A stretch of DNA of 64,000 nt, taken from positions 1 through 64,000 of the forward strand of contig NZ_JBHSXL010000002.1 of the NCBI RefSeq assembly GCF_042662125.1, given 5' to 3'. The notes below the pieces were generated by a model that saw only the letters and a list, made by a program, of their open reading frames with translations, was not told the origin of the DNA and made no database searches. Position numbers and translations under genes: made by a program. Positions 58,411 through 64,000 of this stretch are shown here, in pieces (within the stretch, counting starts at the first letter, position 1; each line of letters opens with the position of its first letter). This stretch comes from Halopenitus salinus. GTDB lineage: Archaea; Halobacteriota; Halobacteria; Halobacteriales; Haloferacaceae.

Positions 58411-59538
58411 TCAGAATGGCGTTCCCTCTTCTGCGGGATCCGACGACGCCTCCTGATCTTTGGGTTCGACCTTGCCGACGAGCACCCGGAACTCCCCGGG
58501 TTCCTTCTGACGGTACTGCCAGTGGAATTCTGGCCCTTCCTCGGCGCTGAACTGGTGGTAGAGCGGCTTTGGATCGTGGTCGTTGACGAGGACGAACGCT
58601 TCGCCTCGTTCGAGGTCGTCGTACGCCTGGAAGATCAGCTCGTGGCGACGAGCGGGCGGATACTCCCTGACGTCGAGTTCCTGGCTGACTTCGACGTCGA
58701 GGTCCTCGTCGGTCCTGGACGCTGCTTCTCCGTCTCCATCGAGCTCTCCGCCGGCGTGATTAGTATGTCCATCGTGATGGGCACCCTCACCGGCACAGGA
58801 GTTCGCTTCGGCGTCTTCATCGTCGACGTCCGCACGCTTCGTGATCCGGACGGCGACGCGTCCCGGCTCCTGCTCGACAATCTGCCACTCGAAGGCGTCG
58901 CCATATCGCTGCTGGAACTCCTGTTTCAGCGGCCGGGGTTCGTGGGGAGCAACGATCTCCATCGCTTCGCCTTCGGGGATCATTCCGTATCGGTGGTGAA
59001 TCGACGGGTGTCGCTCGGGTTTGGGAATCTGACGGACGTCGTACCGGGTGATGATGTCATCGTCCGGTGCAGTGGACTCTTCGGTCTTTTCGATAGCAAC
59101 ACGCCACTCACGTCCCCCTTCGTCGAGATACTCCCACTCGAAGGTCTCACCGCGCGTCGATCGGAGCTCGTGGTAGAGCGGCTTCGGGTCGTGGTCGTTG
59201 ACCAGTACGAACCCCTCCCCAGGGGCGAGTTCGTCGAATCCCTCGAGCAGCACCTCGTGGCGGCGCTGTGGCGGCATGACTCGGACGTCGAAGTCCGGGA
59301 GCGCGGCGGCAAGGTCGCCTTCCACTGCAATCGCCATCCGAACCTCGTCTGCATCCCTCGTTACGTCCCACGAGAACTGGACATTACGTTCGATTTGGTA
59401 CCGTAGCAACGTGAAACCGGGCACTTGATCTGCAATCAGATGAAGGGTGTCTCCCGCTTCGACATCGTCGAACAGCTCGTAGAGGCGATCCCGAACGTCC
59501 TCACGAGACGCATCCGTCAGGTCAATCTCCGTACGCAT
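58411..59538 (-). CDS. four-repeat DUF2249 protein
   Basis: A 375-aa protein built from four DUF2249-like repeats: a divergent first (DTLHLIADQVPGFTLLRYQI), then HDPKPLYHELRS, HEPRPLKQEFQQ and HDPKPLYHQFSA, each followed by a WxYxxxxxxxWRVxI-type strand. A His/Asp/Glu-rich linker with one Cys (SCAGEGAHHDGHTNHAGG) separates repeats three and four and could bind metal. DUF2249 has no known activity but recurs with hemerythrin-type and denitrification genes. The ATG at 59538 is preferred over one 19 codons upstream. The region downstream (58172-58410) shows no gene. Confidence 0.87.
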   Translation of the reverse strand: MRTEIDLTDASREDVRDRLYELFDDVEAGDTLHLIADQVPGFTLLRYQIERNVQFSWDVTRDADEVRMAIAVEGDLAAALPDFDVRVMPPQRRHEVLLEGFDELAPGEGFVLVNDHDPKPLYHELRSTRGETFEWEYLDEGGREWRVAIEKTEESTAPDDDIITRYDVRQIPKPERHPSIHHRYGMIPEGEAMEIVAPHEPRPLKQEFQQRYGDAFEWQIVEQEPGRVAVRITKRADVDDEDAEANSCAGEGAHHDGHTNHAGGELDGDGEAASRTDEDLDVEVSQELDVREYPPARRHELIFQAYDDLERGEAFVLVNDHDPKPLYHQFSAEEGPEFHWQYRQKEPGEFRVLVGKVEPKDQEASSDPAEEGTPF

Positions 59539-59690
59539 ACTGTCGACTTTAGTGCCGGGGTGGATAGGCACTGGGGCGAACACTTCCGCCGACACCCCAA
59601 AGTGGCCACCTCACAGTTCGTTCCCCGATTCCAGATCAATAGTCTGACGACTCGCCACGGAAACTCTTTATTGAATGACCCGGCGCGTCC

Positions 59691-60665
59691 TCAACGGATA
59701 CTCTCGCGAAATACATAGAGATCGAGTGGCGACCCTGCCCAATCGGAGGGACCGGACTGCGGAGACCTATTGCCCTCGCTTTCGATGTGAGATGGATCTA
59801 AATCCGCGGTCTTGATTCGTGGTGTGTCACCTGGCCAATCGTCCGGAACGACTCCCACGAGATCTATTCCATCCATCCCAGCCACATGGCGAGCGGATTT
59901 AAGGTGGTCATTGGCGAGCACCCAACTGCCCGCTTGCAGGTTCCTCTCTACGATTGCCTCCTCGACGAGCCCCGCATTTCGAAGGATAATCACGTCGGCG
60001 CCGCCATCCACAGAATATGCCGTAGCATCGGCCAAGCGGGCCGCGTACCCCGCTGCCGCCAGGTCGTCCATCGCCGCCACGTCGACGTCGACATACGTAA
60101 CCTCGGCTTCGGGAAACGCGACCGATGGGCTCACGTCGTGACCCGATCCAGGGTGGTACACGACATCGGCGTCGATACCGAACCGGTTGGCGACGGCTCC
60201 ATACTGGGCAATCCTGTCTGCGAAGGTGACTGGCGACGACCCGGCGTTCATCGACAGCCGGCGGGCGAGACACAGCTCGGCTGGCAGTAGGTAGTCGCGT
60301 TCACCCGTCTCAGGGTGGGAGCCATACCCGGCTGTATGAACCGCCAGTGTCGCCTTCCGTACCGGTTCGGTTGCGGCGACGACTTCGGACCAGTCAGAAT
60401 CTGTTTGATCTCGGGCTCGCTGAATGTACCTCGTCACCGCGTCGCTGGCTGCGTGATAGCGTTCAAGGACATCGTTTGTGATCGCGACGCCTGACTCCTG
60501 AGTTACTTCCTGCATCGTCACGTCCGGTTCTGCCGGTGTAGCGTGGTCGTCGTTCGCGAGTGGCTCGTTTGCGTCCTGCCAGCCACTGAGGAACGACTCA
60601 TACTCTGCAAGTGCCTTCCGCAATCGCTCGGCAGCGAGCCGAAGGTCACTAACGGTAGTCGTCAT
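59691..60665 (-). CDS. class I SAM-dependent methyltransferase-like protein
   Basis: A 324-aa protein. The N-terminal 110 residues are helical. The C-terminal half has a Rossmann pattern: DVVYHPGSGHDVSPSVAFP (glycine-rich SAM loop with HPGSGHD), TYVDVDVAAMDDL (acidic end of strand 2), ADVIILRNAG. The glycine-rich loop is atypical for classical GxGxG. It may methylate a small molecule or be a non-catalytic relative. Located between the DUF2249 protein and CGCGG copy 2, on the same strand as both. Confidence 0.65.
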   Translation of the reverse strand: MTTTVSDLRLAAERLRKALAEYESFLSGWQDANEPLANDDHATPAEPDVTMQEVTQESGVAITNDVLERYHAASDAVTRYIQRARDQTDSDWSEVVAATEPVRKATLAVHTAGYGSHPETGERDYLLPAELCLARRLSMNAGSSPVTFADRIAQYGAVANRFGIDADVVYHPGSGHDVSPSVAFPEAEVTYVDVDVAAMDDLAAAGYAARLADATAYSVDGGADVIILRNAGLVEEAIVERNLQAGSWVLANDHLKSARHVAGMDGIDLVGVVPDDWPGDTPRIKTADLDPSHIESEGNRSPQSGPSDWAGSPLDLYVFRESIR

Positions 60666-60702
60666 CTTTCGAACGTCAGGTCACGGTTGACCGTTCGCAC
60701 AC

Positions 60703-61017
60703 TCATACCTCGACACGGACGATATGACCGCCACAGTTGCATTGACAGACGTACTCCCAGTGGACCGCGTCACCGAACGTTTCCTCGAGTGGTTCGTAGA
60801 GATACGCTGATGGATGCCCGTGTGCCTCGTGAGTGACGAGTTGGACGAGAGACCCCCCGACGGTATTCTCGACCGCTGTGATCGCCTCCTCGACCAGTAG
60901 CTCTCGGTCAGCCGCGTGTTCGGGTCGTTCAAGGTCTGCTGCCCACGCGCTCCTGTGGACGTGATCGGTGACCGGTTCGGTCCCGTGATTCTCGTGATCG
61001 CTGACGGTGTCGGCCAT
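60703..61017 (-). CDS. CGCGG-family protein, copy 2
   Basis: A 104-aa protein of the CGCGG type: MADTVSDHENHGTEPVTDHV, the block HRSAWAADLERPEHAADREL, VQLVTHEAHGHPSAYLYEPL, and the C-terminus WEYVCQCNCGGHIVRVEV. The core motif here is CNCGG with an extra Cys two residues earlier (CQCNCGG). It shares the WAADLE and VTHEAHGHP blocks with the other two copies. The ATG at 61017 is preferred. It is upstream of and cotranscribable with the methyltransferase-like gene (37-base gap). No radical SAM enzyme is nearby. Confidence 0.8.
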   Translation of the reverse strand: MADTVSDHENHGTEPVTDHVHRSAWAADLERPEHAADRELLVEEAITAVENTVGGSLVQLVTHEAHGHPSAYLYEPLEETFGDAVHWEYVCQCNCGGHIVRVEV

Positions 61018-61124
61018 TCTCGAAGCTACTACGGCTATGACTATAAACTCACGAACGAACGTACTCGGCACGAACATATCCGAGCGAGAATTTAGGAGAC
61101 GGCGAGACTAACGGTCTCCCAGGA

Positions 61125-61454
61125 ATGATCGTCGTTTCTAACCGGGTTACCATTCCGGATGAACGGGTAGAAACATTCGAAGAGCGCCTTCGAACGAGTT
61201 ACGGGATTGAGGACAGGCCGGGGTTCCGCGGGATGACAGTCCTCGCACCCGTCGACGCGGAGGGCCACATCACCATGACGTTCTGGGAGACGAGAGAAGA
61301 CTACGAAGCGTGGCGAGAAAGTACCGCCTTCGAATCAGCACACCAGGAAGCGTCCGCGGAACGTGCCTTCAAGACCGGGAATACCGTCGAGGTTCACGAG
61401 GTCGCCGTCGATCGATCGACGACAGAATCACCAGTACACGTCAGTGAGGGGTGA
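61125..61454 (+). CDS. antibiotic biosynthesis monooxygenase-fold protein (heme-degrading-like)
   Basis: A 109-aa ABM-domain protein: MIVVSNRVTIPDERVETFEERLR (first strand and helix), GFRGMTVLAPVDAEGHITMTFWETREDYEAWR (central strands with the conserved W-E block), and a helix ESAHQEASAERAF. The arrangement resembles IsdG/HmoB heme monooxygenases, but the heme-binding His cannot be fixed. It could act on heme or a quinone. It is divergent from CGCGG copy 2, 107 bases away. Confidence 0.85.
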   Translation: MIVVSNRVTIPDERVETFEERLRTSYGIEDRPGFRGMTVLAPVDAEGHITMTFWETREDYEAWRESTAFESAHQEASAERAFKTGNTVEVHEVAVDRSTTESPVHVSEG

Positions 61455-61519
61455 CAGTTCCGTGTTACCCACCGTAGAGCGCGTACCCAAACGGTCGTTA
61501 GTCGGCAGGGTTCGCCAGT

Positions 61520-61765
61520 GTGGACGCGTTCCCACCCAATGATCGCTACAATACCGCGTCGGATCGATTCGACGACATCATCCGACCTATGGACGTGATG
61601 AGACGGGGGTGGACGTTCGGAGTCGGGTTCGCAATCCTCGGTGCACTCACCGTCATCGCCGTCCAAGGAATCGATTCAGTACTACTCGGCGCCATCGTGG
61701 GATTTTTTGTCGGGAAGGCGATTCAAAGTCTCTTCCTGACGGTCAGGGGCCCCCGGACCCAATGA
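61520..61765 (+). CDS. small two-helix membrane protein
   Basis: An 81-aa protein with a polar N-terminus and two hydrophobic helices with Gly patterns (GWTFGVGFAILGALTVIAV and VLLGAIVGFFVGKAI). Not recognised. Its stop overlaps the ATG of the next short frame (ATGA), so translational coupling is likely. Confidence 0.6.
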   Translation: MDAFPPNDRYNTASDRFDDIIRPMDVMRRGWTFGVGFAILGALTVIAVQGIDSVLLGAIVGFFVGKAIQSLFLTVRGPRTQ

Positions 61766-61860
61766 CAGAGTTCGATCGGTCGGAGCTACGGGATAGACTC
61801 GTTATTGCCTCAGACAAGATCCAGAGCAGCAGTAATTTGGGGACGATTGACCATCGATAA
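61762..61860 (+). CDS. 32-aa small protein coupled to the membrane protein
   Basis: A short frame, MTEFDRSELRDRLVIASDKI..., starting at an ATG that overlaps the stop of the membrane protein gene (ATGA). The overlap and acidic-helical sequence suggest a real but uncharacterised small protein. Its short length leaves doubt. Confidence 0.4.
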   Translation: MTEFDRSELRDRLVIASDKIQSSSNLGTIDHR

Positions 61861-61870
61861 CTTGAGTGAA

Positions 61871-62113
61871 ATGGGAGATACAGAAGACGTAGAGCAGTAT
61901 TCGTATCTGATCCGAACGAGACCGGGTCGGGACGAGTACGTTGTTGCCACAATTCGGAAGTACTACGAAGAGTTACTAATCGACGTCGAGAAATGCTCAC
62001 ATGGAGGTGAGGACGGTCTCATCATCACGGCTGTTACTGAAATCCCAATCGAGGCGATCGAGCGCATTGGGGAGGTCGAGACAGTAGATCAGCTGCCTGC
62101 CGGAACCCAGTAA
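61871..62113 (+). CDS. hypothetical 80-aa protein
   Basis: An 80-aa protein, MGDTEDVEQYSYLIRTRPGR..., with an alternating beta-alpha pattern (EYVVATIRKYYEELLID; GLIITAVTEIPIEAIERIG). The pattern resembles a small ferredoxin-like or ACT-like fold, but no family is recognised. It follows the coupled pair above by 10 bases and is probably in the same operon. The ATG at 61871 is preferred. Confidence 0.6.
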   Translation: MGDTEDVEQYSYLIRTRPGRDEYVVATIRKYYEELLIDVEKCSHGGEDGLIITAVTEIPIEAIERIGEVETVDQLPAGTQ

Positions 62114-62268
62114 CCGCCCGATCTATCTGACTGTGCGACAGGCCATAGACCCGCAGTGGGCGCTGAATGCTCTCCGATAAACTAAGTGGATCTCTACGAC
62201 GGTCACTGCTACTCGGAACAAATTCGTGTGAATCGTTACCACCATTCGACGGTGACTATTAAAACGAT

Positions 62269-62484
62269 ATGGACTCAATTGCCACCGTATCGGTCACCGA
62301 TACTGTCTTCGAGTGCGACAACTGTGAGAACACGATCATCACCGTCTTGGAAGGAACCCCTGGGGTCGATGGAGTGACCATTGAGACGGATAATCGGGCC
62401 TTGGCGATCGAGTACGATCCCGAGACTACTAACGACGAAGAGTTACACGAAATCGTCGAGACGTGGGGATACGCACCCGAGTGA
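62269..62484 (+). CDS. HMA-like heavy-metal-binding protein, divergent
   Basis: A 71-aa protein with the HMA pattern: MDSIATVSVTDTVFECDNCENTI with the metal CxxC (CDNC), then VLEGTPGVDGVTIETDN and a C-terminal VETWGYAPE in place of the usual AGY. The motif lacks the Met before the first Cys (normally GMTCxxC; here VFECDNC), so the metal or partner may differ from copper chaperones. It converges on CGCGG copy 3 (13-base gap). Confidence 0.75.
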   Translation: MDSIATVSVTDTVFECDNCENTIITVLEGTPGVDGVTIETDNRALAIEYDPETTNDEELHEIVETWGYAPE

Positions 62485-62497
62485 TTTCGCCCTTCCG

Positions 62498-62815
62498 CTA
62501 TTCGGATCCCGAAATCCGACGCATGACGGTAATGACGTAGCCGCCACAAGTACACCGGCGATGTCCGGTTACGGCGACGTCGGGAACTTTTGATCGCAAG
62601 GGATCGAGGAGGTAGTCCATGGGATCGCCGTGACACTCGTGGGTCACGAGGTCAACAGGGATGCCGGGGCGAGTCTCTTCGATAGCATCGATGGCCTCCG
62701 CGACGACAAGACGGCTATCATTCGCGTGTCGATCAGACTCGAGATCGGCAGCCCACGGTCGATCGTGTTCGCGGATGGTAACCGGTTCGCGCCCGTCTTC
62801 TGGGTCTACCGACAT
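62498..62815 (-). CDS. CGCGG-family protein, copy 3 (divergent)
   Basis: A 105-aa CGCGG relative: MSVDPEDGREPVTIREHD, PWAADLESDRHANDSRLVV, VDLVTHECHGDPMDYLLDPL, and the C-terminus HRRCTCGGYVITVMRRISGSE. The CGCGG core is CTCGG and a Cys replaces Ala in THECHGDP. The tail is longer than in copies 1 and 2. It is the most diverged of the three, so the copies did not arise by very recent duplication. Confidence 0.72.
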   Translation of the reverse strand: MSVDPEDGREPVTIREHDRPWAADLESDRHANDSRLVVAEAIDAIEETRPGIPVDLVTHECHGDPMDYLLDPLRSKVPDVAVTGHRRCTCGGYVITVMRRISGSE

Positions 62816-63086
62816 CAGTATGACCTCACCCCTGGATGGGATGGAAGCGCGGTCAACTCGGCTGGAATCGCTCGAGACATCCACATAGTCGTCGATAGCA
62901 CCGAAACCTCGTGACGGTTGGTTCGAACATATACGCTGGGCTCACGGATTTCATTACTCGAGATGTCTCAATCACTGTGTTCCGTACCTTGATGAACGGT
63001 GACATGCCCAATACAACAGCCTCGTTTCGCCGCGAGTCGGGAGGTTCGATGACCAGTACATCGATCGATAACGAGGTCGGCGTCGC

Positions 63087-63437
63087 TCAAACGATGTGAA
63101 GCTCGTAGCCGTCGTCGACGAGTCCCGCAACGTCCGGGGCGTGTTCGGTCCCTTGGATCTCGAAACCTTCGGCCTCGACGGCGTCAGCGACCCCTTTGAA
63201 CGTCGCACAGTGATCGCAGACGCCAGCAATCAGCCCCAGTTCCTTGGCGTCCTCGTATGCTCGAACCGCCGGTTCCGGATGATCCTCGATTCCGTCGAAC
63301 CAATAGGTCGCCGCGCCGTCGAAGTACACGGCAACCTGGTGACCCGCCTCGTCGAGCTGACGTGCGTAGGTAAGCGGATTGGCGAATTTCCCCGGCGTCT
63401 CCGGTGAGGAAAGGAGCAGGAAGGCGTGTTTTGCCAT
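63087..63437 (-). CDS. DsrE/DsrF-like sulfur-relay protein
   Basis: A 116-aa protein with the DsrE fold: MAKHAFLLLSSPETPG (first strand), HQVAVYFDGAATYW, GLIAGVCDHCATFKGVADAV with the candidate active Cys pair, and a C-terminal VDDGYELHIV. DsrE-like proteins take part in sulfur transfer with TusA-like partners; DUF2249 is a TusA-like fold, so a link to the DUF2249 genes here is conceivable. Start at the ATG at 63437. It is divergent from the partial cupin gene at the right edge. Confidence 0.8.
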   Translation of the reverse strand: MAKHAFLLLSSPETPGKFANPLTYARQLDEAGHQVAVYFDGAATYWFDGIEDHPEPAVRAYEDAKELGLIAGVCDHCATFKGVADAVEAEGFEIQGTEHAPDVAGLVDDGYELHIV

Positions 63438-63637
63438 AGACGCATCAACGTTGAATGGCCAATTCCGTGGGTATGGAGGCGAACATATCCAGTCGATCGC
63501 TGCCTCCACGAGTCGCCGGTCGGAAACATTCGGACCAAAGCTCTTCCTCTGTACACGCCAACCACCAGTCGTATGCGCGATACAGTCTCATCTCGCTCGA
63601 CAGAGAGACGAACAGAGAGGCCGCCGAGGTGGTCGCT

Positions 63638-64000
63638 GTGACCGCGACGAACTTCGACGCCGAACGGGCCTACGACGACCGGAAGTTCAACGCCGTGGAG
63701 GTCTTCAAAAGCGAGCGAATGAAGGTTGTCTGTGGGTACTTCGAGCCCGGTCAGTTCATCCCCGTTCACGCTCCATCGAGCGACGTCGCGATTCACGTTC
63801 ACTCGGGGACCGGACGCGTCCGTGACGGCGAGGACGAACACGCCATCGAACCCGGCGACGTGGTCGTCGTCGAAGCCGATACCGACCGGGGGATCAAGGC
63901 TGACGAGGATAGTCGGCTCGAAGCATTCTTGGTTTCTGCCCCGCCGCCGACGGACGCCGAACACGACCCCGTTCGCGAGGGGATCAAACAAGGAGAATTC
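63638..64000 (+). CDS. cupin-fold protein, partial (runs off the window)
   Basis: A cupin open to the window end (121 codons visible). Motifs: FIPVHAPSSDVAIHVHSGTGRVRDG (first cupin motif region with two His) and IEPGDVVVVEADTDRGI (second). The frame has no ATG near its start; GTG at 63638 (TATNFDAERAYDD follows) gives a sensible N-terminus, and GTG at 63629 is an alternative. Related haloarchaeal proteins end shortly after the ...GEF reached at the window edge, so only a few residues should be missing. Function unknown. Confidence 0.75.
   Translation, partial: MTATNFDAERAYDDRKFNAVEVFKSERMKVVCGYFEPGQFIPVHAPSSDVAIHVHSGTGRVRDGEDEHAIEPGDVVVVEADTDRGIKADEDSRLEAFLVSAPPPTDAEHDPVREGIKQGEF

Overview
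The window reads as DNA of a halophilic archaeon (Halobacteria). Predicted proteins are strongly acidic, many Tat-type or lipobox leaders are present, start regions often carry a TATA-like box with little or no leader, and haloarchaeal families recur: SHOCT, DUF302, DUF2249, DUF5789, DUF6788, CGCGG, DoxX and IS1341-type tnpB. An orc1/cdc6 gene flanked by nine copies of an iteron-like repeat (38.2-40.8 kb), a conjugation-like gene set at the left edge, insertion elements and many decayed genes point to a plasmid, megaplasmid or secondary chromosome, although a tRNA-Glu-like gene and several central-metabolism genes lie on it.

Layout. 0-2.4 kb: three minus-strand membrane or secreted genes resembling a conjugation or secretion cluster. 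2.8-5.6 kb: xseAB with an IS1341-type tnpB element inserted just upstream of xseA. 5.6-7.3 kb: a 55-aa DUF1931 protein, a PadR regulator and a Fic/Doc-like protein. 7.5-12.5 kb: a CPH-type copper ATPase, a CopZ-like chaperone, an HTH/membrane-protein pair, DoxX and SHOCT proteins. 12.9-14.3 kb: two lipoprotein genes between IS6-like inverted ends. 15-23.9 kb: aconitase, a second chaperone, an AsnC-TRASH regulator, CopA, two small conserved genes and a geranylgeranyl-reductase-like flavoprotein. 23.9-25.9 kb: a transposase-less mobile cassette with 17-bp inverted ends and a perfect 8-bp target duplication, carrying type 2 IPP isomerase. 26-34.4 kb: DoxX, a halocyanin-SHOCT gene split by a second tnpB element, further SHOCT, DUF302 and Met-rich proteins, a membrane-anchored HTH and a permease with two YHS/TRASH-like modules. 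34.7-38 kb: an amidohydrolase, then fragments of an HTH regulator and a family B polymerase joined back to back. 38-41 kb: the replication origin. 41-44 kb: DUF6788, a Cys-rich 47-aa protein, a truncated second CPH ATPase and the tRNA. 44-64 kb: spare-looking metabolic and translation genes (sdhB, trpS, korAB, nuoI, ferredoxin, an ABCE1 paralogue without iron-sulfur cysteines), stress genes, DUF2249 proteins and three CGCGG-family proteins.

How the genes may work together. Two copper ATPase types, two CopZ-like chaperones, a copper-sensor-like regulator, a blue-copper protein and a TRASH permease make a copper-handling island. The same replicon carries extra copies of iron-sulfur proteins (aconitase, SdhB, NuoI, 2-oxoacid:ferredoxin oxidoreductase, ferredoxin), the class of protein that copper damages, and an ABCE1-like ATPase that has lost its clusters. 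My inference is that the replicon supports life under metal or oxidative stress. The three CGCGG-family proteins are candidate radical-SAM-modified products, but no radical SAM enzyme is visible in the window.
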